Shown here piece by piece: positions 1 through 5,620 of a stretch of 6,213 bases of DNA; positions within the stretch are counted from its first letter, which is position 1, and each line of letters begins with the position of its first letter. The position numbers and the translations under genes were made by a program. This stretch comes from an uncultured Selenomonadaceae bacterium (GTDB taxonomy: Bacteria; Bacillota; Negativicutes; Selenomonadales; Selenomonadaceae). The notes under the pieces were generated by a model, which ran no database searches, was not told where the DNA came from, and was given only the letters and a program-made list of their open reading frames with translations. The stretch lies in the NCBI GenBank assembly GCA_958415865.1, contig CATYZV010000117.1:1-6213 (forward strand), in the 5' to 3' direction.

Positions 1-45
1 TTTGCTGTCGTGCTCTGCGTTGTCGCACTGTACTTTAAAGATTAA
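1..45 (+). CDS. C-terminal end of an upstream membrane protein (partial)
   Basis: Frame 1 is open from the first base and reads FAVVLCVVALYFKD before a TAA stop at 43-45. The run is strongly hydrophobic and ends in a short charged tail, as in the last transmembrane helix of an integral membrane protein ending in the cytoplasm. Only 14 residues are visible, so no family can be named. It could also be chance, but the lack of any other gene here, and a plus-strand terminator at 191-234 that needs an upstream transcript, support a real gene end. The 3' untranslated part of its message would run through 46-234, antisense to the small RNA described at 58-155. Confidence 0.5.
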   Translation, partial: FAVVLCVVALYFKD

Positions 46-48
46 CTT
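37..48. repeat. 12-bp direct repeat, copy 1
   Basis: AAAGATTAACTT occurs here and again at 104-115, 67 bases apart. This copy covers the stop codon of the upstream gene. The two copies flank the minus-strand terminator hairpin. Neither copy shows target-site duplication around an insertion sequence, so the meaning is unknown. Confidence 0.6.
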
Positions 49-57
49 TTAAGTACG

Positions 58-91
58 AAAAAAGCCACCTCGCTTTCCTAGCGGGCAGCTT
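58..91 (-). terminator. Intrinsic terminator of the minus-strand small RNA
   Basis: On the minus strand AAGCTGCCCGC (91-81) pairs with GCGAGGTGGCTT (73-62) around a 7-base loop, with one bulged A. Six Ts follow (63-58). Two of the pairs are G-U wobbles that become C-A mismatches when read on the plus strand, and the plus strand has no T-run after the stem, so the minus direction is clear. Confidence 0.75.
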
Positions 92-103
92 CTTCTACAC
101 TAA

Positions 104-115
104 AAAGATTAACTT
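104..115. repeat. 12-bp direct repeat, copy 2
   Basis: Second exact copy of AAAGATTAACTT (first at 37-48). It lies in the unpaired linker between the two stem-loops of the predicted minus-strand RNA. The match stops at exactly 12 bases on both sides. Confidence 0.6.
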
Positions 116-160
116 AGGGGAATGCTGACGCTACGAAACGCTGCATTCCTTATGTGCTTT

Positions 161-189
161 ATTATACCTTTTTCATCTTAAAAAGTAAA
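161..189 (-). promoter_or_regulatory. Sigma-70-type promoter of the minus-strand small RNA
   Basis: Read on the minus strand, the -35 is TTTACT (bases 189-184, 4 of 6 matches to TTGACA), the spacer is exactly 17 bases, and the -10 is a perfect TATAAT (166-161). The predicted start is an A near 155-153. It points left, towards the stem-loop and terminator at 149-58. No minus-strand protein gene lies downstream, which fits a promoter for a non-coding RNA. Confidence 0.6.
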
Positions 190-190
190 G

Positions 191-234
191 AAAAACCGTA
201 TCCGCTGCTGTTCATCAGAGTAGATACGGTTTTT
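191..234. terminator. Bidirectional intrinsic terminator between the small RNA and the MATE gene
   Basis: ACCGTATC (195-202) pairs with GATACGGT (223-230), extended by AAAA/TTTT, with a loop of about 20 bases that can form a further CTG/CAG pairing. Seven Ts follow on the plus strand (230-236); on the minus strand TTTTT follows. In the plus direction it would end the transcript of the upstream gene. In the minus direction it shields the small-RNA promoter from read-through. Confidence 0.8.
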
Positions 235-261
235 TTATATTTTTAGATCACATGATTTATT

Positions 262-290
262 TTGCCTGCTAATACCTGACGATGTATAAT
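262..290 (+). promoter_or_regulatory. Sigma-70-type promoter of the MATE gene
   Basis: The -35 is TTGCCT (262-267, 4 of 6), the spacer is 17 bases and the -10 is a perfect TATAAT (285-290). The predicted start near 297 gives a leader of about 33 bases. It lies just after the 191-234 terminator, so the MATE gene is its own unit. No operator-like palindrome is obvious. Confidence 0.6.
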
Positions 291-315
291 AAGCTCATCA
301 ATCAATAGACTTATG

Positions 316-324
316 GGATGTGAT
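316..324 (+). promoter_or_regulatory. Ribosome binding site deciding the MATE start
   Basis: GGATGTGAT matches the extended GGAGGTGAT site at 8 of 9 positions and sits 5 bases before ATG 330. It would lie only 2 bases before the upstream in-frame TTG at 327, so ATG 330 is preferred. Confidence 0.5.
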
Positions 325-329
325 ACTTG

Positions 330-1712
330 ATGGCAGGCAGTGATAATAAACAGATAAAGGACAATCGCAACGATTTTACAAAGGGCAGTGTGGCGGGCAA
401 TATAATGAGCCTTGCCGTGCCGATGACGGTGGCGCAGCTGATAAATGTGCTCTACAGTGTAATCGACCGCATTTACATCGGTCATCTGCCGGAGAATGCT
501 ACATTGGCTTTGACGGGGCTGGGGCTTACGTTCCCTATTTTAATACTGGTAACGGCGTTTGCCAATCTGATAGGCATGGGCGGTGCTCCGCTCTGCTCTA
601 TTGAGCGCGGCAAGGGCAATGATGAGATGGCGGAGAAGATTACGGGCTGTTCGTTTTCGCTTTTGGTGCTTTTGAGTGTCGTGCTGATGGCTGTGTTCTT
701 CTGCTTTAAGCGGGAGATTCTGTTTCTATTCGGGGCGAGCGGTGATACTTTTCCTTATGCTGATGCTTATTTGACGCTGTATTTGACGGGTACGCTGTTT
801 GTGATGCTGGGGCTGGGCATGAACAGCTTCATCAATGCGCAGGGCTTTGCTAAGTTCGGCATGGCGACGGTGCTGATCGGCGCGGTTTTGAATATCGTGC
901 TCGACCCTATTTTCATCTTCGCATTGGATATGGGCGTAAAAGGCGCGGCAATAGCGACTGTGATTTCGCAGTTCGTCTCGGCTGCTTGGGTCATGCGTTT
1001 TCTGACGAGCCGCCGCGCTATTTACCGAGTCAGGAAGAAATATCTGTTTCCCAGCTGGAATTTGACGAAGCAGATCACGTATTTAGGTATGTCGGGCTTT
1101 ATCTTTTCAGTTACGAACAGCCTTGTGCAGATAGTCTGCAATATCACATTGTTTGCTTGGGGCGGCGACCTCTATGTCGGCGTTATGACGGTGCTCAATT
1201 CCATACGCATGGTGCTGCAGATGCCGATAGACGGCATCCGCTCCGGGGCACAGCCGGTGCTGGGCTTTAATTACGGGGCAAAAGCATATGAGCGCGTGCG
1301 CACGGGCATCGGCTTTTTGACGAAGATAAGCCTTGGCTATACAATGCTTGCCTGGCTCGTGCTGATGGTGTTCCCGCACGGTTTTATCCATCTGTTCAAC
1401 AGTGAGCCTGAGATGCTGGAGGCCGGCGTTCCTGCGATGAGCATTTACTTCTTCGGCTTTTTCATGATGGCTTTTCAGTCGGCAGGGCAGACGACATTCA
1501 TCTCGCTCGGCAAAGGCGGCTATGCCACGTTCTTTTCCTTGCTGCGCAAAGCTATCCTCGTCGTACCGCTGACCATAATACTGCCACACGTTGGCAATCT
1601 GGGAGTAGACGGCGTGTTTTATGCTGAACTCATATCTAATTTCGTCGGCGGCGGCGCGTGCTACGCTACGATGATGCTGACTGTCTGGCGCAGATTGAAA
1701 ATTGAAAAGTGA
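330..1712 (+). CDS. MATE-family multidrug efflux antiporter (MepA/NorM-like)
   Basis: This is a 460-residue inner-membrane transporter of the MATE family (COG0534), which export cationic drugs and other organic compounds in exchange for Na+ or H+. The length is typical and the hydrophobic profile fits 12 helices in two six-helix halves. Recognisable family stretches are the N-terminal SVAGNIMSLAVPMTVAQLIN region (about residues 20-39), the LNIVLDPIFIF...GVKGAAIATVISQ segment near the end of the first half (about 187-214), and the IDGIRSGAQPVLGFNYGA segment of the second half (about 300-317). The basic RFLTSRRAIYRVRKKYLF stretch is the loop joining the halves. The start is ATG 330 rather than TTG 327, on ribosome-site spacing. 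The gene is monocistronic between its own promoter and terminator. Substrate and coupling ion cannot be read from the sequence, so no symbol is given; the MepA-like subgroup is an impression. Confidence 0.93.
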   Translation: MAGSDNKQIKDNRNDFTKGSVAGNIMSLAVPMTVAQLINVLYSVIDRIYIGHLPENATLALTGLGLTFPILILVTAFANLIGMGGAPLCSIERGKGNDEMAEKITGCSFSLLVLLSVVLMAVFFCFKREILFLFGASGDTFPYADAYLTLYLTGTLFVMLGLGMNSFINAQGFAKFGMATVLIGAVLNIVLDPIFIFALDMGVKGAAIATVISQFVSAAWVMRFLTSRRAIYRVRKKYLFPSWNLTKQITYLGMSGFIFSVTNSLVQIVCNITLFAWGGDLYVGVMTVLNSIRMVLQMPIDGIRSGAQPVLGFNYGAKAYERVRTGIGFLTKISLGYTMLAWLVLMVFPHGFIHLFNSEPEMLEAGVPAMSIYFFGFFMMAFQSAGQTTFISLGKGGYATFFSLLRKAILVVPLTIILPHVGNLGVDGVFYAELISNFVGGGACYATMMLTVWRRLKIEK

Positions 1713-1717
1713 TTTAT

Positions 1718-1742
1718 GCCGGCTGTATATGCCGGCTTTTTT
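1718..1742 (+). terminator. Intrinsic terminator of the MATE gene
   Basis: GCCGGC (1718-1723) pairs with GCCGGC (1731-1736) around a 7-base TGTATAT loop, followed by six Ts (1737-1742). It begins 5 bases after the MATE stop codon and separates this gene from the nfeD-floA operon. Confidence 0.85.
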
Positions 1743-1801
1743 ATTGCATAGCTTTTTAACCGAATTTTAACTTTTGGCTAAAGGTTTAGAGCAGCTTTTT
1801 G

Positions 1802-1829
1802 TTGAATAAAACATTATAGGAATTATTAT
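1802..1829 (+). promoter_or_regulatory. Probable promoter of the nfeD-floA operon
   Basis: TTGAAT (1802-1807) and TATTAT (1824-1829, 5 of 6) are 16 bases apart. The predicted start near 1836 leaves only about 20 bases of leader, with the ribosome site almost at the 5' end, which is tight. In Bacillus subtilis the equivalent operon is under sigma-W; the spacing and hexamers here look like a housekeeping promoter instead. Confidence 0.4.
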
Positions 1830-1856
1830 GCACGGAGAAAGGAGTGTTTTTAGCCT

Positions 1857-2492
1857 ATGGATTTTATCATAGATTCTCAAGTGGTGCAGACCCTGCTGCT
1901 CATCGTCATCTTTCTTGCCATACTGGTGGAAGTCAAGACGGGCGGCACGGGCATCGGCGCACTGCTGGGGCTGGTCGCCGCGGCGGTATTCTGGGGCAGC
2001 GGCTACGTCAAAGGGCTGGTCAGCTTCTATGAAATCGCGATGTTCATAATCGGCGTTATCTTCGTCATCGTGGAAATACTGACACCGACGGTCGGCATCT
2101 TTGCGGGCGTGGGCATCGCGGCTATACTGTACAGCCTGATTCTGGCGATGGGCGGCGATATCAATGCGATGTACATGATGGCTGCGGCTCTCGTCGTATC
2201 GGTGGTGATCTTTGCAGTCATCATAAAGAAATTGCCGACGAGCCGCCTTTGGAACAAATTAGTTCTAAAGAATGCTTCTACTGCAACGGAAGGCTACGTC
2301 AGCACAGTCGATTATTCGCCGTATCTCGGCAAGGAGGGCACTGCGCTGTCGGAACTGCGCCCTTCAGGCACGGCGGATATCGGCGGCAGCCCTGTCGATG
2401 TGATTTCAGAAGGGAGCTTCATCACGAAGGGTTCAAGGATTCGCGTCGTAAAAGTAGAAGGTGTGCGCATCATCGTGCGCAAAGTCGATTAA
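1857..2492 (+). CDS. NfeD-family membrane protein, short form with C-terminal OB domain
   Basis: The protein has 211 residues. An N-terminal membrane part has four or five helices (about 9-27, 32-50, 58-76, 78-98 and 104-123). A soluble OB-fold NfeD C-terminal domain follows at about 141-211, marked by YLGKEGTALSELRPSG, then DVISEGSFITKGSRIRVV and the closing VEGVRIIVRKV. The ClpP-like serine protease domain of long NfeD proteins is absent. NfeD proteins are encoded next to flotillin or stomatin partners and act with them in membrane microdomains, and floA follows here after 28 bases. The start is ATG 1857, with AAAGGAG at 1838-1844, a somewhat long 12-base spacing. The family call is firm; the exact biochemical role is not established for this short form. 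Confidence 0.9.
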   Translation: MDFIIDSQVVQTLLLIVIFLAILVEVKTGGTGIGALLGLVAAAVFWGSGYVKGLVSFYEIAMFIIGVIFVIVEILTPTVGIFAGVGIAAILYSLILAMGGDINAMYMMAAALVVSVVIFAVIIKKLPTSRLWNKLVLKNASTATEGYVSTVDYSPYLGKEGTALSELRPSGTADIGGSPVDVISEGSFITKGSRIRVVKVEGVRIIVRKVD

Positions 2493-2506
2493 TTTGTATA
2501 CGATTT

Positions 2507-2513
2507 AAGGAGG
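2507..2513 (+). promoter_or_regulatory. Strong ribosome binding site of floA
   Basis: AAGGAGG is a full-consensus site 7 bases before ATG 2521. It is the strongest site in the operon, which suggests FloA is made in excess over its neighbours. Confidence 0.8.
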
Positions 2514-2520
2514 TTTTTCT

Positions 2521-3519
2521 ATGGAAAGTTTAATCGCATCAGGTTTTATAATCGTCCTTATAATAATAGCTGTGATGGTATTTCTGCATTTCGTGCCGAT
2601 CGGGCTGTGGATTTCGGCACTTGCCTCTAATGTCCATGTCAGCATCTTCACGCTGGTCGGCATGAGAATGCGCCGCGTGCCGCCGCAGAAGATAGTACTG
2701 CCCTTGATAAAGGCTAATAAAGCAGGGCTTAACGTACACGTAAATCAGCTGGAAGCCCATTACTTGGCAGGCGGCAATGTCGACAAAGTAGTCGACGCGC
2801 TGATCGCTGCGCACCGCGCACAGATTCCCCTGCCGTTTGAACGCTCGGCAGCTATCGACTTGGCAGGCCGCGATGTGCTCGAAGCCGTGCAGATGAGCGT
2901 AAATCCTAAAGTCATCGAAACACCTGTCGTCTCCGCTGTGGCCAAAAACGGCATTGAACTGAAGATAAAGGCTCGCGTAACGGTGCGCGCCAATATCGAC
3001 CGCCTCGTCGGCGGTGCAGGCGAACCGACCATCATCGCCCGCGTCGGCGAAGGCATTGTAACGTCCGTCGGCTCCTCAGAAGCCCATACAGATGTGCTGG
3101 CAAACCCGGACGATATTTCCAAGACCGTACTGGGCAAGGGTCTCGATGCCGGCACGGCTTTTGAAATTCTCTCGATAGATATCGCCGATGTCGATGTAGG
3201 ACGCAATATCGGCGCGGAACTCCAGACCGACCAAGCAGAAGCCGACAAGCGAATTGCTCAGGCGAAAGCAGAAGAACGCCGCGCTATGGCAGTAGCAAAA
3301 GAACAGGAAATGAAGGCGTACACGCAGGAAATGGAAGCGCGCGTCGTCGAAGCACAGTCCGAAGTACCTCATGCACTCGCCGCAGCTCTGCGCGAAGGCA
3401 AGCTCGGTGTCATGGATTATTACAATCTCAACAACATCAACGCCGACACGCAGATGCGCGAAGCCATCAGCAAGACGGGCGACCCCGGCACGCCTCAAGG
3501 TCAAGTGCCGATAAAGTAA
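2521..3519 (+). CDS. floA: Flotillin-like protein FloA
   Basis: This 332-residue protein has the length and layout of FloA (B. subtilis YqfA, formerly UPF0365). FloA is a membrane scaffold that oligomerises into lipid-raft-like microdomains and affects membrane fluidity, protein secretion and signalling. An N-terminal hydrophobic segment (about 5-46) anchors it from the cytoplasmic side. The conserved [15 protein letters not shown] stretch follows, then a PHB/SPFH domain (about 60-230) and an Ala/Glu-rich coiled coil (about 235-285, with repeated Q/E-A-E units). The tail contains the family-typical [19 protein letters not shown] and ends [10 protein letters not shown]. It is second in a four-gene operon directly after its NfeD partner. 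No frameshift or missing segment is seen. Recognition rests on recalled family sequence. Confidence 0.96.
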   Translation: MESLIASGFIIVLIIIAVMVFLHFVPIGLWISALASNVHVSIFTLVGMRMRRVPPQKIVLPLIKANKAGLNVHVNQLEAHYLAGGNVDKVVDALIAAHRAQIPLPFERSAAIDLAGRDVLEAVQMSVNPKVIETPVVSAVAKNGIELKIKARVTVRANIDRLVGGAGEPTIIARVGEGIVTSVGSSEAHTDVLANPDDISKTVLGKGLDAGTAFEILSIDIADVDVGRNIGAELQTDQAEADKRIAQAKAEERRAMAVAKEQEMKAYTQEMEARVVEAQSEVPHALAAALREGKLGVMDYYNLNNINADTQMREAISKTGDPGTPQGQVPIK

Positions 3520-3531
3520 GGCGGTGATACT

Positions 3532-4122
3532 ATGGATTGGGACAGCTTAGGCCCCTTTATATTCTTCATAATCTGGATGGCAGCGAGCATCTTCAAAGCC
3601 GCCAAAAAGAAAAAGCCGAAACGCCGCCCGAATGCCGGCGATGATACGGTGATAATAGGCAGCCCCTCTGAGCCTAGCCAGCCGCCGGTGATCATCGTCA
3701 AAAAACAGCCGGAACACCAATCGGCGCAGCCTCAGCAGACGACCTTGGATTATATGATGTCCAAGCCCAAGGCGGATAAAGCGCAGGATGTGTACAGAGA
3801 AACCGAGCCGGAAAATGCAGCGGCAGATAAATTGCCCGATTTAGATACTGAAGCACAGCAGGCAGTCTGGCAGCAGATGCAGGATGATTACAAAGATTAT
3901 CTGGCACAGCAGCGTTTTGCCGCTGAAGTAAAAGCGGATTCATCGGACAAAGATTACATTCAGCAAACGGAAATCTCCTCCGAACAGGCAGCGCGCCTGC
4001 GCATCAGCATTGAAAAACAGCAGATAATCCAAGCCGTAACATACGCCCAAGTGCTCGAACAGCCCAAATCGCTCCTGTATTTAAAGCGGTTCGGCGTGCG
4101 GCGCGTACTGCACAGGGATTGA
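3532..4122 (+). CDS. Uncharacterised single-pass membrane protein, floA operon
   Basis: The protein has 196 residues. One N-terminal hydrophobic segment (about 7-22, LGPFIFFIIWMAASIF) is followed at once by a basic cluster (KAAKKKKPKRRP), so the N-terminus is probably outside and the rest cytoplasmic. Residues about 35-110 are Pro/Gln/Ser/Glu-rich and look disordered. A Gln-rich, probably helical part follows (about 108-165). The C-terminus QIIQAVTYAQVLEQPKSL resembles a short AVIxSEIL-xx-PK-type ending that I recall from other hypothetical membrane proteins of similar layout; this is memory, not a search result. The GGCGGTGAT site (3520-3528) lies 3 bases before the ATG and touches the floA stop codon, so translation is probably coupled to floA. 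No catalytic motif is visible and the function is unknown. A link to FloA microdomains is inferred from position only. Confidence 0.85.
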   Translation: MDWDSLGPFIFFIIWMAASIFKAAKKKKPKRRPNAGDDTVIIGSPSEPSQPPVIIVKKQPEHQSAQPQQTTLDYMMSKPKADKAQDVYRETEPENAAADKLPDLDTEAQQAVWQQMQDDYKDYLAQQRFAAEVKADSSDKDYIQQTEISSEQAARLRISIEKQQIIQAVTYAQVLEQPKSLLYLKRFGVRRVLHRD

Positions 4123-4134
4123 TCATAAAAAAGC

Positions 4135-4142
4135 AAGGTGAT
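4135..4142 (+). promoter_or_regulatory. Ribosome binding site deciding the small membrane protein start
   Basis: AAGGTGAT sits 4 bases before ATG 4147, like the GGCGGTGAT site 3 bases before the preceding gene. The in-frame GTG 4138 and ATG 4141 lie inside this site and are therefore unlikely starts. Confidence 0.65.
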
Positions 4143-4146
4143 GTCT

Positions 4147-4326
4147 ATGGATTTAATAGCATTGATAATAGCCGTAATAGGCTTGATCATCGGCGTAACT
4201 GCGATTTTGCGCAACAACCGCCGCTCGCGAAGAGGACTTCCCCGCGAAACAAAATGGGTAACGGTCGGCTTGATACTGTCGCTCGTATCCTTTATTTTAA
4301 CGGTGATAAGTATCTTTAGCCATTGA
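4147..4326 (+). CDS. Small two-helix membrane protein, 59 residues, floA operon
   Basis: The protein is MDLIALIIAVIGLIIGVTAI, a basic hinge (LRNNRRSRRGLPRETK), and a second hydrophobic stretch to the end (about 38-57). Two helices around an Arg-rich loop, with the positive-inside rule, predict a hairpin with the loop in the cytoplasm and both ends outside. It begins 24 bases after the preceding stop with its own ribosome site, and is the last gene before the hairpin at 4349-4390. The clean hydrophobic-basic-hydrophobic pattern, the good start and the operon position argue for a real gene despite its size. I do not recognise a family. It could be a small partner or modulator of FloA/NfeD complexes, but only its location suggests that. 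Confidence 0.78.
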   Translation: MDLIALIIAVIGLIIGVTAILRNNRRSRRGLPRETKWVTVGLILSLVSFILTVISIFSH

Positions 4327-4348
4327 AAATGAATAATTTCTAGCAAGC

Positions 4349-4390
4349 AAGAAGCATCTGCACTGCATTTGATATGCACAGATGCTTCTT
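4349..4390 (+). terminator. Terminator-like hairpin at the end of the nfeD-floA operon
   Basis: AAGAAGCATCTG (4349-4360) pairs perfectly with CAGATGCTTCTT (4379-4390), a 12-bp stem. The 18-base loop can form an inner GCAT/ATGC hairpin. The T-run after it is weak (TTCTTTACTATGTT), so termination may be partial, or the stem may mainly stabilise the 3' end. It lies 22 bases after the last gene of the operon and before the recA promoter. Confidence 0.65.
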
Positions 4391-4403
4391 TACTATGTTG
4401 AAG

Positions 4404-4434
4404 GCTAAAATGTTCGGTTCATTGAACATTTTGC
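4404..4434. promoter_or_regulatory. Inverted repeat abutting the recA -35 element
   Basis: AAAATGTTC (4407-4415) and GAACATTTT (4424-4432) are perfect arms around an 8-base spacer, and GC/GC extends them if T4406 is bulged. A second, overlapping repeat GTTCA-T-TGAAC lies at 4417-4427. The right edge touches the -35 at 4435. The half-sites face the opposite way to the Gram-positive LexA box (GAAC-N4-GTTC). It could be a binding site for a regulator or a second weak terminator for the operon before it. Confidence 0.45.
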
Positions 4435-4464
4435 TTGATTAACTGAGGTCAAATAGAGTATAAT
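4435..4464 (+). promoter_or_regulatory. recA promoter
   Basis: TTGATT (4435-4440, 4 of 6) and a perfect TATAAT (4459-4464) are 18 bases apart. The predicted start near 4471 gives a leader of about 42 bases containing a 12-bp palindrome and the recA ribosome site. No GAAC-N4-GTTC LexA box overlaps it. Confidence 0.65.
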
Positions 4465-4477
4465 TTAAATATAACTT

Positions 4478-4489
4478 ACTAATATTAGT
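4478..4489. promoter_or_regulatory. Perfect 12-bp palindrome in the recA leader, possible operator
   Basis: ACTAATATTAGT is its own reverse complement and lies about 7-18 bases after the predicted recA transcription start, a classic place for a repressor site. It does not match the known Gram-positive LexA consensus. A related palindrome occurs at 6145-6156. Its role as an operator is inference. Confidence 0.4.
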
Positions 4490-4512
4490 TTACACAGAGG
4501 TGATCTTTTTTA

Positions 4513-5613
4513 ATGGATAAAACAGATAAAATGGATAAAGTGCAGGCATTGGAAAACGCGCTGAAGCAGATTGAACGCGATTTCGGCAAAGGCTCTATCA
4601 TGAAGCTCGGCGATGCTTCTGCCAATATGAACATCGATGTCATTCACACGGGCTGCCTGCCGCTCGATGCGGCTCTCGGTGTCGGCGGCGTGCCGCGCGG
4701 ACGTATCGTGGAAATCTACGGCCCTGAATCTTCCGGTAAGACGACGGTGGCTCTGCACATCGTAGCAGAAGCGCAGAAAACAGGCGGCGTAGCTGCTTTT
4801 ATAGATGCTGAACACGCACTCGACCCGGTCTATGCGAAGAAATTGGGCGTGGATATCGACGATCTGCTGATCTCTCAGCCGGACAACGGTGAACAGGCTC
4901 TGGAAATAGCCGATGCACTCGTCAGAAGCGGCGCGATCGATGTAGTAGTAGTAGACTCCGTGGCGGCACTCGTGCCCAAAGCGGAAATCGAAGGCGACAT
5001 GGGTGATTCGCACGTAGGCTTGCAGGCTCGCCTGATGTCGCAGGCTATGCGCAAATTGACAGGTATCATCAGCAAATCGCGCTGCACTGCTATCTTCATC
5101 AACCAGATCCGCGAAAAAGTCGGCGTTATGTTCGGCAGCCCGGAAACGACGACAGGCGGCCGCGCATTGAAATTCTACGCTTCCGTGCGCCTCGACGTGC
5201 GCAAGATAGACACGATAAAGCAGGGCAATGACCCCGTGGGCAACCGCACGCGCATCAAAGTCGTAAAGAATAAAGTCGCTCCGCCGTTCAAGCAGGCTGA
5301 ATTTGACATAATGTACGGCGAAGGCATTTCCCGCGAAGGCAGCCTGATCGACATGGGCACGGCATTTGAAATCCTCGACAAGAGCGGCACTTGGTATTCC
5401 TATCAGGGCACGCGCCTCGGGCAGGGCAAGGAAAATGTAAAAGCATATCTCAAAGAACATCCCGAAACGGCTCAGGATATCGAAGACCAGATACGCGCTA
5501 AGCTCTTCCCGGAAAACGTCCCCGCCGATGCACAGGATAAAGACGGCAAAACAGCAAAAGGCAAGGCTAAAAAAGATGCTGCTGACGCTCCCGAAACCGC
5601 CGCAGCTGAGTGA
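4513..5613 (+). CDS. recA: RecA recombinase
   Basis: This 366-residue protein forms ATP-dependent filaments on single-stranded DNA, drives strand exchange and triggers LexA-type self-cleavage. Visible landmarks are Walker A GPESSGKT (70-77), the catalytic Glu in [10 protein letters not shown] (Glu100), and Walker [11 protein letters not shown] (144-153). Loop L1 includes [20 protein letters not shown], loop L2 lies at about 199-214 after FINQIR, and the RecA signature [11 protein letters not shown] is at 218-228. The C-terminal domain ends in a long Lys/Ala/Asp-rich tail (about 338-366), making the protein slightly longer than the usual 345-355 residues. The start is ATG 4513, served by AGAGGTGATC at 4496-4505; the next Met (residue 7) is too far from that site. 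recX follows after 7 bases. All key residues are intact. Confidence 0.99.
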   Translation: MDKTDKMDKVQALENALKQIERDFGKGSIMKLGDASANMNIDVIHTGCLPLDAALGVGGVPRGRIVEIYGPESSGKTTVALHIVAEAQKTGGVAAFIDAEHALDPVYAKKLGVDIDDLLISQPDNGEQALEIADALVRSGAIDVVVVDSVAALVPKAEIEGDMGDSHVGLQARLMSQAMRKLTGIISKSRCTAIFINQIREKVGVMFGSPETTTGGRALKFYASVRLDVRKIDTIKQGNDPVGNRTRIKVVKNKVAPPFKQAEFDIMYGEGISREGSLIDMGTAFEILDKSGTWYSYQGTRLGQGKENVKAYLKEHPETAQDIEDQIRAKLFPENVPADAQDKDGKTAKGKAKKDAADAPETAAAE

Positions 5614-5620
5614 ATAGCTG

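Larger units (their letters stand above)
58..155 (-). ncRNA. Predicted small non-coding RNA of about 100 nt, unknown class
   Basis: The unit has a promoter (161-189), a 5' stem-loop and an intrinsic terminator, all on the minus strand. The first hairpin pairs GGAATGC (149-143) with GCATTCC (125-119). Its loop can add three inner pairs, one of them a G-U wobble that exists only on this strand. An unstructured A/U-rich linker follows (about 116-92), including a short CCCCTAA stretch that could be a C-rich seed. The terminator hairpin at 91-62 ends in six Ts. No credible reading frame fits inside. It matches none of the 6S, SRP, tmRNA or RNase P features I know by sight. It could act in trans, or as an antisense to the 3' end of the upstream plus-strand message. 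This is prediction only; expression is not shown. Confidence 0.55.

Noticed and set aside
116..146. Ten-codon minus-strand frame inside the small RNA (ATG at 146-144, stop at 116-114)
   Set aside because: The AAGGA before it leaves essentially no spacing to the ATG, and the codons are locked in the first stem-loop, so it is not a credible small peptide.
58..155. 6S RNA, SRP RNA or riboswitch identity for the minus-strand RNA
   Set aside because: It is too short and lacks the large internal bubble of 6S, it has none of the SRP GGAAGC-type conserved loop context, and no gene lies downstream on the minus strand for a riboswitch to control.
1107..1589. 160-codon minus-strand frame opposite the MATE gene
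   Set aside because: The composition (many His, Arg, Gln and Cys) is that of a shadow frame. It overlaps conserved MATE segments and has no ribosome site.
2760..3504. Two overlapping minus-strand frames opposite floA
   Set aside because: They lie entirely within the well-recognised floA gene, and their Ser/Thr/Arg-rich translations fit no protein family I know.
4138..4146. Upstream GTG (4138) or ATG (4141) start for the small membrane protein
   Set aside because: Both codons overlap the AAGGTGAT ribosome site. ATG 4147 has the same spacing pattern as the neighbouring gene.
4404..4434. Gram-positive LexA (SOS) box upstream of recA
   Set aside because: GTTC and GAAC half-sites are present but in the reverse order and wrong spacing. 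No GAAC-N4-GTTC occurs between 4391 and 4512.
4510..5460. Long open frame of 316 codons on the minus strand opposite recA
   Set aside because: It is a mirror of recA codon bias. The protein is rich in Arg, His, Cys, Phe and Ala without family features, and recA on the plus strand is certain.
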